Positions 1 to 10,014 of a DNA stretch of 64,000 nt are shown here, one piece after another. The notes below the pieces were generated by a model. The model was not told the origin of the DNA and did no database searches. It was given only the letters and a program-made list of their open reading frames with translations. A program made the position numbers and the translations under genes. The DNA is taken from the NCBI RefSeq assembly GCF_000878195.1, contig NZ_JXST01000031.1, positions 1 through 64,000 of the forward strand, in the 5' to 3' direction. The stretch is from Mycolicibacterium llatzerense (lineage in GTDB: Bacteria > Actinomycetota > Actinomycetes > Mycobacteriales > Mycobacteriaceae). The first letter of the stretch is position 1; each line of letters begins with the position of its first letter.

Positions 1-1206
1 GTTCGGCGGCGGGGTGGTCGGCGGCCTTGCCAGAGACCGGTTGGTCAGTGGTTGCCCAGCGGCGTCCGTGACGACGAGTCGGTCGGCGGGTCCGGTGATG
101 GTGATGCCGCCTTTGTGGTGCAGCCGATGGTGATATGGGCACACCAACACCAAATTGTGCAGTTCGGTGACGCCGCCGTCCTCCCAATGAATGACGTGGT
201 GGGCGTGCAGGCCGCGGGTGGCGCCGCACCCCGGCACCACACAGCAGCGGTCACGATGCTCCAGCGCGCGGCGCAGCCGGCGGTTGATGGTGCGAGTGCT
301 GCGGCCGGCGCCGATCGGCTGGCCGTGCTTTTCGAGCCACAGTTCGCACGTGGCGTCACATAGCAGGTATGCGCGTTCGTCGTCGGTCAGCGCCAGACCC
401 AGATGCAATGCGGCGGTGTCGTGTTCGACATCCAGGTGCATCACCACGGTGGTGTGCTGCCCGTGCGGCCGGCGCTCGACATCGGAATCCCAGCCCGCGT
501 CGACCAGGCTCATGAACGCATCCACCCCGTTCGGGAACGGCTGCGGCACGGGCGGGACGCGCTCGCAGACCGGACCGCTCGCACCACCATTGGAACCGGC
601 GGCACTGTCGTTGTCGTGGTCGCGCTTCCAGTCCGCGACCAACGCATCCTGATGCGACGCCAGGGCCGCATCGACCTTCGCGGCCTCCAGCTTCGGCAAC
701 CGGATCTTGTAGGTGGTGGACCCATCGTCGTGGGTGGTCTTGCTGATCGACCGCGGCGGCTGCGGCTTTGGCTCCGGATCCGGCTTGGGTTCCAGGCTCA
801 CGGCGGTACGCAGCTGCGTAACCGTCGCGCATTCGGCGAACTGCGCGTAATGCTCGTCTGACCCCTCGGCCGCGTGTTCGGCGACCACCCCGACCTGATC
901 CAACGACAACCGGCCCTCACGCATCGCCTCAGCGCACCGCGGAAACTCCTCCAGACGGTGCGCGACCGCCACCATCACCTCCGCATTGCGCGGCGACACC
1001 CCGGTTTTCCACGCCACCAACGACGTGAGCGACCGGGCTCCGGTGGCGCCCCACAGCCCATCGCGGTCGATCTCGGCCGCAATCTCCACCAGCCGCGCGT
1101 CAATCGCGTTGCGCTGACCGGTCAGCTCACCGATCTCATCGAAGAACGCATCCATGCGCTCACACGGCGACGCCTCAACATCGAAAGCCGTTGCAGCGGT
1201 GGACAT
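1..1206 (-). CDS. DUF222/13E12-family HNH endonuclease-like protein, C-terminus cut by window edge
   Basis: The frame is open from an ATG at 1206 down to base 1 (402 codons, no stop). The N-terminal two thirds fit the DUF222 domain of the mycobacterial 13E12 repeat family. An HNH nuclease motif follows at about residues 318-365: a Cys-rich start (CCVVPGCG), then HAHHVIHWEDGG, then LVCPYHH. These residues are the metal-binding and catalytic ones of HNH nucleases. A Pro-rich tail runs off the edge. Such genes occur in many dispersed copies in mycobacteria, often beside REP13E12-type elements, and their substrate is unknown. The call to family is firm; nuclease activity is inferred from the motif only. 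The gene reads toward the window edge, so nothing can be said about its downstream neighbour. Confidence 0.9.
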   Translation of the reverse strand, partial: MSTAATAFDVEASPCERMDAFFDEIGELTGQRNAIDARLVEIAAEIDRDGLWGATGARSLTSLVAWKTGVSPRNAEVMVAVAHRLEEFPRCAEAMREGRLSLDQVGVVAEHAAEGSDEHYAQFAECATVTQLRTAVSLEPKPDPEPKPQPPRSISKTTHDDGSTTYKIRLPKLEAAKVDAALASHQDALVADWKRDHDNDSAAGSNGGASGPVCERVPPVPQPFPNGVDAFMSLVDAGWDSDVERRPHGQHTTVVMHLDVEHDTAALHLGLALTDDERAYLLCDATCELWLEKHGQPIGAGRSTRTINRRLRRALEHRDRCCVVPGCGATRGLHAHHVIHWEDGGVTELHNLVLVCPYHHRLHHKGGITITGPADRLVVTDAAGQPLTNRSLARPPTTPPPN

Positions 1207-1367
1207 GACACCATCAAAGCAGAAGGGTACGACAGGTTTTCCTGCTAGAAAGCATCGAACGGAGCGGCCGAATCGGAATGTCCGTCGAACGTTGAAACCA
1301 CTTGTGCGCGCCGAATGTTCGAGCAGTGATGTCGAGGGCGAGGCACGATCTGATCAGCCTCGAATCC

Positions 1368-1907
1368 TTAGAAATGAGACTGCGGATGATCTGCGATTTG
1401 CACTGCTCGCTGATAGCGCACTTCATCGACTTGATGATCGCCGATGGAGTCGGTGCGTTGTGTACCGTCGCAGCGCCACCCCGCCGATTCATAGAAGCGA
1501 CGGGCTCGATCGTTTCCCGACAGAACCCACAGTGAGGCCCTGTGATAGCCGCGGCTACGCAGGTACGCGCAACCAGCGGTCATGAGGCGGTGTCCGATCC
1601 CGCTGCCCCACCTGTGCGGGTCAACGTAGATTGCCCAGATCTCTCCACTGCCTTGGAGGTCATCGTCTCGGCAACGACCCGTGGTGACGTGGCCGCAGAC
1701 CGTGTCTCCGGCAATGGCGACGTGAGTGAATGGACCTTCGGGGTTCATCTGTTCGAAGGCATACCGACTAGCCCTGTCTTCGGGTCGCAAGGCGTCAAGG
1801 TAACTGGCCGGAATCAAGCCGCGGTAGCCGACTTGCCATGACCGGACATGCGCCTCCGCAACAGCCATCGCGTCCGCAGCTACGGCTTCCCTGATGGTGA
1901 CATGCAT
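1368..1907 (-). CDS. GNAT-family N-acetyltransferase
   Basis: A protein of about 179 residues with a standard GNAT fold. The acetyl-CoA pyrophosphate-binding signature (R/Q-x-x-G-x-G/A) is visible as RWGSGIG at about residues 99-105, preceded by the strand IWAIYVDP and followed by a typical beta-bulge and helix (ASLWVLSGNDRARRFYESAGW). The family moves an acetyl group from acetyl-CoA to an amine. The substrate (small molecule, peptide or protein N-terminus) cannot be read from the sequence. I prefer the ATG at 1907 because the fold begins there (MHVTIREA). An in-frame GTG at 1925 adds six residues, and neither start has a clear ribosome-binding site. It stands alone between the HNH gene and the FAD reductase. 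Confidence 0.85.
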   Translation of the reverse strand: MHVTIREAVAADAMAVAEAHVRSWQVGYRGLIPASYLDALRPEDRASRYAFEQMNPEGPFTHVAIAGDTVCGHVTTGRCRDDDLQGSGEIWAIYVDPHRWGSGIGHRLMTAGCAYLRSRGYHRASLWVLSGNDRARRFYESAGWRCDGTQRTDSIGDHQVDEVRYQRAVQIADHPQSHF

Positions 1908-1967
1908 AGGCAATCGTGACAGCACGGCTGCATTGGAATCAAAGGAATTTCGGCTTGGCGACGCGCG

Positions 1968-3200
1968 TCAACCCGCCAGCGCAGCCAGCGACACCGACGG
2001 ATCGGCCAGGGCCTCGGTGTCGACCGGCCGCCGGGATCGGATGAGCTGCTTGATGTCGTCGAGGCCTTCCCAGATGTTGACGTTCATGCCGGCCGACACG
2101 CGGTGCCCACCGTCCAACCAGAACATCGTGAATTCGCGCTTCCCGAGATCGCCGCGGGTGACGGCCAACTCGTACTGCGGCGCGTAGCCGACGTACTCCA
2201 TGCCGAGGTCGAACTGATCGGTGAAGAAGTACGGCAACTCGTCGTAAGTTCCTGGCGTGCCGAGCATTCCGGCTACGGCGACAGCCGGCTGCTTGAGGGC
2301 GTTGGCCCAGTGCTCGGTGCGGATCGGGACGCCGAACAACGGATGTTCGGCGGCCGCGATGTCGCCCACGGCGTAGATGTCGTCGTCGCTGCTCTTGAGT
2401 GACTTGTCGACCGCGATACCGCTGTGGGCAATCACCAGCCCGGACCGTTCGGCGACTTCGATGTTCGGCATGGCACCCACCGCGACCAGAACCGCGTCGG
2501 CATCGACGGTGGATCCGTCGCCGAGCCGCAGCCCCGTCGCTTTGTGATCGGCGGTGGTGATCTCGTCGACCGTGGTGCCCAGCCGCAGATCGACGCCGTG
2601 GTCGCGGTGCAGGCCGACGAACACCTCAGCGGCTTCCCGGCCCAGGGAGGCCAGCAGCGGCAGCGCGGCAGATTCCACCACCGTGACGTCGGTGCCCAGC
2701 CCACGGGCGCTGGCGGCGACCTCGAGCCCGATCCAGCCGGCCCCGACGATCGCCAGCCGTCGGCCGTCACCGAGTTGGGCCAACAACTCGGTGGCGTCGT
2801 CGACGGTGCGCAAGTAGTACACGCCGTCGGCGTCGGAGCCGGGAATCGGTGGTTTGCGAGCGTGGGATCCGGTGGCCAGCAGCAACTTGTCGTAATGCTC
2901 GTGATCACCGGAATTGAAGGCCACCATGTGTGCGGTGCGATCGAGCGTGGTGATTTCGGTACCCAGGCGCAGATCGACGTCGTGTTCGGCGTACCAGCTC
3001 TTGGGCTGCACCGTGAATTCCTCGATGGTCTTCTTGCCGGCCATGAATTCCTTGGACAGCGGCGGACGCTCGTAGGGCAATCGGTCCTCGGCGCAGAACA
3101 ACACGACCTGGCCCCCGAAGTCCTTGCCGCGCAGGGCTTCCGCGGCCTTGGCGCCTGCCAGTCCGCCGCCGATGATCACGAATGTGGGTGAGCTGGCCAT
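1968..3200 (-). CDS. FAD-dependent NAD(P)H:ferredoxin/rubredoxin reductase-like oxidoreductase
   Basis: A 410-residue two-dinucleotide-binding-domain flavoprotein. The FAD-binding Rossmann motif GGGLAGAKAA lies at residues 11-20. The NAD(P)H motif GAGWIG is at 153-158, and the second FAD-contact motif (YAVGDIA) ends near 282. A C-terminal reductase domain follows (residues about 325-400), as in ferredoxin and rubredoxin reductases that feed electrons to P450s or dioxygenases. AAAGGA lies just upstream of the ATG. I recall a similar 411-residue protein, Rv1869c, in M. tuberculosis. Its natural partner is unknown. Two P450 genes lie about 17-25 kb away, but nothing here links them directly. Confidence 0.9.
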   Translation of the reverse strand: MASSPTFVIIGGGLAGAKAAEALRGKDFGGQVVLFCAEDRLPYERPPLSKEFMAGKKTIEEFTVQPKSWYAEHDVDLRLGTEITTLDRTAHMVAFNSGDHEHYDKLLLATGSHARKPPIPGSDADGVYYLRTVDDATELLAQLGDGRRLAIVGAGWIGLEVAASARGLGTDVTVVESAALPLLASLGREAAEVFVGLHRDHGVDLRLGTTVDEITTADHKATGLRLGDGSTVDADAVLVAVGAMPNIEVAERSGLVIAHSGIAVDKSLKSSDDDIYAVGDIAAAEHPLFGVPIRTEHWANALKQPAVAVAGMLGTPGTYDELPYFFTDQFDLGMEYVGYAPQYELAVTRGDLGKREFTMFWLDGGHRVSAGMNVNIWEGLDDIKQLIRSRRPVDTEALADPSVSLAALAG

Positions 3201-3288
3201 GTCGGGGTTCCTTTCGACGGCAGTCGAGCGGCCGCGGCGTGCGGCCGCGTCCTACTCCACGCATACCCAGCCTCGCGGTGCGCAAACG

Positions 3289-3621
3289 CTATTTGGGCGG
3301 CAGCGTCCCCGCGTACCCGACACCGCGATCGACCCAGCTCTGCAGCTGCCGCTTGGTTTTCCACCCGTCGGGCGCGACCCGCAGCCAACCGCGCATCTCT
3401 CGGCCGCCCATCACCATCAGGCTGACGTGCTGGCGTTCCAGCAACTTGTCAGTGTCGTCGGGCGCAACGCGAACCAGCAGCCCACTGTCGTGACTGGCTG
3501 CGACCGACATGTTGCCGTTCACCAGGAAAGCCAGCCCGCCGAACATTCGCTTTTCCTCGATGCCGCCGACCGGGCCGAGCAGCTCACGGATCCGGTTGGC
3601 CAGATCCTCGTCATAGGCCAT
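3289..3621 (-). CDS. TfoX N-terminal domain protein
   Basis: A 110-residue single-domain protein matching the TfoX/Sxy N-terminal fold. It opens with a helix (DEDLANRIRELLG), then has the family hallmark EEKRMFGGLAFLVNG (about residues 22-36), a central LLVRVAP strand, and a C-terminal RQLQSWVDRGVGYA segment. In gamma-proteobacteria TfoX regulates competence. The stand-alone actinobacterial versions have no established role. The GC-rich shadow frames across it are not supported. It is transcribed in the same direction as the FAD reductase downstream, with an 88-bp gap, so co-transcription is possible but not shown. Confidence 0.8.
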   Translation of the reverse strand: MAYDEDLANRIRELLGPVGGIEEKRMFGGLAFLVNGNMSVAASHDSGLLVRVAPDDTDKLLERQHVSLMVMGGREMRGWLRVAPDGWKTKRQLQSWVDRGVGYAGTLPPK

Positions 3622-3707
3622 GGAGCCAGTGTCGCACCATTGCGCGGGCGTGGTCGGCTTTGGCTATCTTGCCGTTGCGCGGTCAGCGAACACGTTAGAT
3701 TTCTCGG

Positions 3708-4757
3708 GTGCTGATCGCGGCGTTGCGGGACCTGCAGTGGCGGCGCCGCCGATTTCTCATCGCGGTCGTCGGAACTTCCTTCGTGTTCGCGATGACCCTG
3801 GTGCTCACCGGGCTGGCCAACGGGTTCCGCGTGGAGGCCAGCAATACCGTCAATTCACTGGGCATCGACTACTTCATGATCCAGAACGGGGCAGCCGGGC
3901 CGTTCCTGGGCTCGTCGCCGTTCGCGCAGACCGAAGTTGAACGCGCACAGAAGCTTCCGGGCGTGCAGTCGGCCGCCGCGGTCGTCTACGCAGGTACTAC
4001 GGCGCTCGACAACGGGACGCCGCGCACCATGAATCTGTTCGGCGCACCCACCGCCGGGCCAGGTATGCCGGCGATGTCGCAGGGCCGCCCGCCCGCCACG
4101 CCGGACGAGATCGCGGTGTCGTCGACGCTGGGGCGCAAGATAGGCGACCAGATGCACATCGCCTCGCACAACCTGCAGGTCGTGGGGATCGTCAACAACT
4201 CGACGGTGCTGGCGCAGCAGCCCAACCTGTTCCTGACGACGCTCGGTGCCCAGCGCCTGGTGTACGGCGGGCAGCCCGTCATCGCGTCGGTCGGCATCCG
4301 GGGTAACCCGACCAAAGCGCTCGACGGCTACCGGCTGGTGGACCGGCACGGCGCCATTGATGACATGATGCGGCCGCTGAAGGTCGCGGTGGACGCCATC
4401 AGCATCATGGCCGTGCTGCTGTGGGTGGTGGCCGCGACGATCATCGGCATGTTCATCTACATGTCCGCGATGGAACGCACCCGCGATTTCGCGGTGTTCA
4501 AAGCCGTTGGGGTGAAGACGAAATCGATGATGGCCGGGCTGGCGATGCAGGCCGTATTCGTCGCCGTGTGCTCCGCGGCGATCGGCGTGCTGCTGGCGAT
4601 GGGGCTCGGGCCGATGTTCCCGATGCGGGTTGACGTACCGGCCGGGGCCTACCTGTTGCTGCCGGTGGTGGCCATCACCATTGGGCTCATCGCCAGTCTG
4701 GCGGGCATGCGTAGAGCGGTGACGATCGATCCAGCGATGGCATTCGGGGGGCCATAG
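3708..4757 (+). CDS. ABC transporter permease, FtsX/MacB type
   Basis: A 349-residue membrane protein with MacB/FtsX architecture. There is one N-terminal transmembrane helix (about 15-37), then a large extracytoplasmic MacB_PCD-like domain (about 40-215). Three C-terminal helices (about 225-250, 275-298, 315-338) form the FtsX domain, with the coupling-like stretch MERTRDFAVFKAVG between two of them. It would pair with the ATPase that begins three bases after its stop to form a type VII (mechanotransmission) ABC system. Homologues in M. tuberculosis (Rv0072/Rv0073, recalled, same 349-residue size) are labelled glutamine transporters, but this fold argues for export or periplasmic work rather than uptake. 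The start is GTG. Confidence 0.87.
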   Translation: MLIAALRDLQWRRRRFLIAVVGTSFVFAMTLVLTGLANGFRVEASNTVNSLGIDYFMIQNGAAGPFLGSSPFAQTEVERAQKLPGVQSAAAVVYAGTTALDNGTPRTMNLFGAPTAGPGMPAMSQGRPPATPDEIAVSSTLGRKIGDQMHIASHNLQVVGIVNNSTVLAQQPNLFLTTLGAQRLVYGGQPVIASVGIRGNPTKALDGYRLVDRHGAIDDMMRPLKVAVDAISIMAVLLWVVAATIIGMFIYMSAMERTRDFAVFKAVGVKTKSMMAGLAMQAVFVAVCSAAIGVLLAMGLGPMFPMRVDVPAGAYLLLPVVAITIGLIASLAGMRRAVTIDPAMAFGGP

Positions 4758-4760
4758 ATC

Positions 4761-5777
4761 ATGAGCGGCTTACAGATTCGTGACCTGGTGGTGGAATACG
4801 GCAAGTCCGCCGACAAGGTCAGGCCCATCGACAATTTCGAGCTGGAGCTGTCGGCGGGATCGCTCGCGATCCTGTTGGGGCCCAGCGGTTGTGGGAAGAC
4901 CACGTTGCTGTCGTGTATGGGAGGGATCCTCAAGCCCACGTCGGGCCAGATCCTGTTCGACGGTATCGACGTGACCACACTCGGACCCAAGGCGCTGACC
5001 GACTACCGCCGCAACACCGTCGGCATCGTGTTCCAGGCGTTCAACCTGGTGCCCAGCCTGACCGCCGCGGAGAACGTCATGGTGCCGATGCGGGCCGCGG
5101 GCATGAGCCGCAGCGCATCGCGGCAGCGCGCCGCGGAACTGCTCGACCGAGTAGGTCTGTCACACCGGATGACGCACCGCCCCGGTGACATGTCGGGAGG
5201 ACAGCAGCAGCGCGTCGCGGTGGCGCGCGCCATCGCTCTGGATCCGCCGCTGATCCTGGCCGACGAGCCGACGGCGCACCTGGACTTCATCCAGGTCGAG
5301 GAGGTGCTGCGGCTCATCCGGGAGTTGGCCGATGACCGCGTGGTGGTGGTCGCCACCCATGACAGCCGCATGCTGCCGCTGGCGGACCGGGTGGTCGAAC
5401 TCGTCCCGACCGTCGCCGGCACCGAGCGGGAGCCCGAGGTCTTCGAGCTCGACGCGGGCGACCTGGTGTTCGAGCAGACCACCATCGGGGACCTGATCTA
5501 CGTGGTCAGGCAGGGCCGGTTCGAGATCACCCGCGAGATGCCCGACGGCGAGACGATGCTGCTGTTCACCGCCGGACCGGGTGAATACTTCGGCGAGATC
5601 GGGCCGCTGTTCGGGATTCCGCGCACGGCGACGGTCCGTGCTCTCACCGACGGCGTCGTCGTCGGCTACACGGTGAAGGATTTTCGGGCCCGGCTCGGCC
5701 CGGATCGGATCCACGAACTCATCGAGCACCGCGCGATCCACCTGGCCGACGAGGCACCGTCGGCCGACATCGCCTGA
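4761..5777 (+). CDS. ABC transporter ATPase fused to a C-terminal cyclic-nucleotide-binding domain
   Basis: A 338-residue protein. Residues 1-220 form a LolD/MacB-class nucleotide-binding domain: Walker A GPSGCGKTT at 40-48, Q-loop near 92, signature SGGQQQR at 145-151, Walker B LILADEPT at 164-171 and the switch His in VVATHD. From about residue 230 a second domain follows with the cNMP-binding-fold pattern (TIGDLIYVVRQGRFEITRE, then PGEYFGEIGPLFGIPRTATV near 275-295). FGEIGPL corresponds to the phosphate-binding cassette of CRP-like domains. The fusion suggests a transporter gated by cAMP or a related ligand. It forms a tight operon with the permease upstream. Ligand and cargo are unknown. 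Confidence 0.9.
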   Translation: MSGLQIRDLVVEYGKSADKVRPIDNFELELSAGSLAILLGPSGCGKTTLLSCMGGILKPTSGQILFDGIDVTTLGPKALTDYRRNTVGIVFQAFNLVPSLTAAENVMVPMRAAGMSRSASRQRAAELLDRVGLSHRMTHRPGDMSGGQQQRVAVARAIALDPPLILADEPTAHLDFIQVEEVLRLIRELADDRVVVVATHDSRMLPLADRVVELVPTVAGTEREPEVFELDAGDLVFEQTTIGDLIYVVRQGRFEITREMPDGETMLLFTAGPGEYFGEIGPLFGIPRTATVRALTDGVVVGYTVKDFRARLGPDRIHELIEHRAIHLADEAPSADIA

Positions 5778-5780
5778 GAA

Positions 5781-6170
5781 TCAAGCCAGGTCGACGCGCA
5801 CCGATAACAGGTCGGTGCCCATCACCCGCACCACGGCACTGTTCAGCTGGGGGAGTTGGCGCAGCCGGGCGGCGGGGTCGTCGTCGGGCACCAGGTGGGC
5901 CGTGCCGGAGCGCCATTCCCCGTTGATACGTACGCGCACAGCGGGATTCGCCTTGATGTTGCGGACGAAGTCAGCGTGGTCGCCGTGCTCGGAGACCAGC
6001 CAGAAGGCGCCGTCGATGACGCGGCCGCCGATCGCGGTGTGGCGGGGTTCGCCGGACTTGCGCCCGATGGTCTCCAGCATGGTCACCGGCAGTTGCCGGC
6101 CCACCGGATTGACGAGGCGGCGCTGCACGGTGTGGACCACCCGCCGTTTCACTTCGTTGAAGTTGGGCAT
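5781..6170 (-). CDS. Nitroreductase/deazaflavin (F420)-dependent oxidoreductase family protein
   Basis: About 129 residues from the ATG at 6170. It fits the split-beta-barrel Ddn/FDOR-B family: an N-terminal helix, then PVTMLETIGRKSGEPRHTAI, whose GRKSG segment contacts the F420 or FMN phosphate, then FWLVSEHGDHADFVRNIKANP and VRVRINGEWRSGTA. These are standard family blocks. Ddn-like proteins use reduced F420 to reduce quinones and other acceptors. In mycobacteria there are many paralogues, and the substrate here cannot be assigned. An upstream in-frame codon at 6212 would add 14 residues that read into the long inverted repeat, so I prefer 6170. It converges with the ABC operon; the two stops are only a few bases apart. 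Confidence 0.83.
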   Translation of the reverse strand: MPNFNEVKRRVVHTVQRRLVNPVGRQLPVTMLETIGRKSGEPRHTAIGGRVIDGAFWLVSEHGDHADFVRNIKANPAVRVRINGEWRSGTAHLVPDDDPAARLRQLPQLNSAVVRVMGTDLLSVRVDLA

Positions 6171-6179
6171 GTCCCCATC

Positions 6180-6247
6180 TAACGCGAGCAGACCCAAATG
6201 TCCTACCACCATGAGGTGAACAGGAGCATTTGGGTCTGCTCGCGTTA
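6180..6247. repeat. Long inverted repeat (perfect 21-bp arms, nested hairpin in the loop)
   Basis: Bases 6180-6200 and 6227-6247 are perfect reverse complements of each other (core CGAGCAGACCCAAATG). The 26-base loop holds a second small inverted repeat (CACC-ATGA-GGTG, with TCCT/AGGA outside it). It lies between the lon stop codon and the start of the F420-type gene, both on the minus strand. It could act as a lon terminator, an mRNA-stabilising hairpin or a dispersed palindromic element. I recall similar cgagcagac/gtctgctcg hairpins elsewhere in fast-growing mycobacteria, but could not search for them. Confidence 0.85.
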
Positions 6248-6255
6248 TCCAGTTG

Positions 6256-8613
<2,358 letters not shown>

Positions 8614-8642
8614 CCGTACCTCCAAAGTTGAATCTCCTGCGC

Positions 8643-9359
8643 TCAACCTTTGGGGTCGTTGATTTGTTCCACCTCCGTCGGCACCCGCTGCTCCCGCTCT
8701 TCCCACCGGGTCCGGGCCCGCGTGCCGATGACGAACGTCGCCGCCAACAGCACTGCAGTGGTGGCCAGCGAGAACACTGTGGTCACAGCGTTGGCGACGT
8801 CCACCGACGTGGCGAAGATGATCGTCACCTGCACCCCGGTCCCGATGATCAATCCGACGCCCCACATCGCTGAGAGCAGAATCTGCACCCGCCGGCGGTA
8901 GGCGACCGCAGCCGGGTCGGTGTCTTGTTCGCCGGTCTGGACCCGTTCGGCGATGACCTGGGTCAGGGGTGTGCCGACCACGCAGCTACCGAGGAAGATC
9001 AGCCCGCCGATGCCGCCGACCAGCGTGGTGCCGGCGAGCAGCAGCCGGGCGTCCGACGTACTCAGCCCGACGGCCAGGCTCAGGCCGAAGTTCAACATCA
9101 GATAGCCGGCGAAGGGGTCGAGTCGCCTGGCTCGGATGGCGTCGTACGCGACCTTGATGCCGGCCACGATGGTTGCGGTCAGCAGGGCGACATACTCCGA
9201 TGCACCGGCGGCCCGCAGCCCGTAGTAGGCGGTCAGCGGTGGAGCGATATCGAGCAGGATGCCCCGAAGGATTGGTCGCATCGATGGTGGTTGCGTGGCC
9301 ACGTTCGCCTCTGCGGCGACTGTCGGCACTGAATCCGGCACGTCGCCGACAGTAGCCAT
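8643..9359 (-). CDS. Integral membrane protein, VC0807-like
   Basis: About 238 residues with five to six predicted membrane helices: a pair near residues 25-75, another pair near 90-140 (LNFGLSLAVGLST, LAGTTLVGGIGGLIFLGS), then two more in the C-terminal half (IQLSAMWGVGLIIGTGVQ-like and VFSLATTAVLLAATFVIG). The tail is charged and basic (TRARTRWEEREQR). The pattern resembles VC0807-family membrane proteins, whose function is unknown. The start is uncertain: ATG at 9359 or GTG at 9371. It ends about 30 bases before the lon start on the same strand, so a short operon with lon is possible. Confidence 0.7.
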   Translation of the reverse strand: MATVGDVPDSVPTVAAEANVATQPPSMRPILRGILLDIAPPLTAYYGLRAAGASEYVALLTATIVAGIKVAYDAIRARRLDPFAGYLMLNFGLSLAVGLSTSDARLLLAGTTLVGGIGGLIFLGSCVVGTPLTQVIAERVQTGEQDTDPAAVAYRRRVQILLSAMWGVGLIIGTGVQVTIIFATSVDVANAVTTVFSLATTAVLLAATFVIGTRARTRWEEREQRVPTEVEQINDPKG

Positions 9360-9384
9360 TGAACCTGGCACATCGCAGAGAACA

Positions 9385-9420
9385 GGGAGCCTGCCGTCTC
9401 GGGGGTAACGGCAGGCTCCC
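9385..9420 (-). terminator. Rho-independent terminator candidate
   Basis: A perfect 13-bp stem (GGGAGCCTGCCGT at 9385-9397, complement at 9408-9420) with a 10-base loop. On the minus strand it is followed by a CTGTTCTCT stretch. It lies about 100 bases after the deaminase stop and just before the membrane-protein gene, so it most likely ends the deaminase transcript. Confidence 0.75.
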
Positions 9421-9516
9421 GTACTGAATAGTGAAACACCCAGGGCGCCGGGTTCCTGCTCTCGATGCCGAAGAGTGACGTCGCAGTTGGCTAACGGTTG
9501 AGACTCGGAAGGGGAG

Positions 9517-9996
9517 TCAGCGGCGGAATGCCGCTTCGTACAACCCCTTCATGGTGTCGGCGAACTCAGCGACGGGGCCGTCGATGGGCACGCCGGGCGC
9601 AACCACGGAAATGGGCAATGCCGCAACAGGGGAGGGCGCGACACCCCACTCGCCGAGCCAGCCGCCCAGTTGCTCCGACGACGTCGCGTAGACGATGCGG
9701 CCCAGGCCCACCCAGGCATGCGCGGCAGAGCACATGGGGCAGTGCTCGCCGGAGGTGTACGTCACCGCGGCGGCCCGCTGGGCGGGATCGAGATTGGTTG
9801 CGGCCCAACGGGCTATCGCGAACTCGGGATGCTGCGTCTGATCGCCACCGGAGACGCGGTTGCGGTCCTCGAAGACCACGACGCCGTCGGCATCCACCAG
9901 CAGCGAGCCGAACGGTTGGTCACCGTCCTGCAGCGCCTCGCGGGCCAGCTCGATACAGCGGTTCAGGTGGCGCAGATCATCGGCGGCGACGGTCAT
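9517..9996 (-). CDS. Cytidine/guanine deaminase-family (CDA fold) zinc hydrolase
   Basis: A 159-residue single-domain deaminase. The zinc and proton-shuttle motif H-x-E is at 56-58 (HPEFA), and the second zinc motif is EHCPMC with Cys86 and Cys89 (the usual P-C-x-x-C has His in place of Pro). The spacing between motifs and the C-terminal MKGLYEAAF region fit the guanine-deaminase/TadA/nucleobase-deaminase branch rather than CodA. The family hydrolytically removes an exocyclic amine from a nucleobase or nucleoside in the cytoplasm. The exact base is not assignable; guanine deaminase-like is my best guess. It follows the LuxR-type gene on the same strand with an 18-bp gap, which suggests co-transcription. 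Confidence 0.85.
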   Translation of the reverse strand: MTVAADDLRHLNRCIELAREALQDGDQPFGSLLVDADGVVVFEDRNRVSGGDQTQHPEFAIARWAATNLDPAQRAAAVTYTSGEHCPMCSAAHAWVGLGRIVYATSSEQLGGWLGEWGVAPSPVAALPISVVAPGVPIDGPVAEFADTMKGLYEAAFRR

Positions 9997-10014
9997 GGGG
10001 TGAAGTTTACGGAG

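Noticed and set aside
1154..1585. Plus-strand open frames across the HNH-GNAT gap
   Set aside because: Overlap known genes antisense and have no domain; the gap itself shows no promoter-proximal gene.
3685..3698. KstR-like sequence GCGAACACGTTAGA just before the ABC permease
   Set aside because: The first base is G rather than T, so it fails the consensus at one fixed position; the gene has no sterol link. Kept only as a weak chance match.
8614..8865. 84-codon extension of Lon upstream of 8613
   Set aside because: Overlaps the membrane-protein gene antisense region; the strong GGAGGT at 8613 and family length fix the start.
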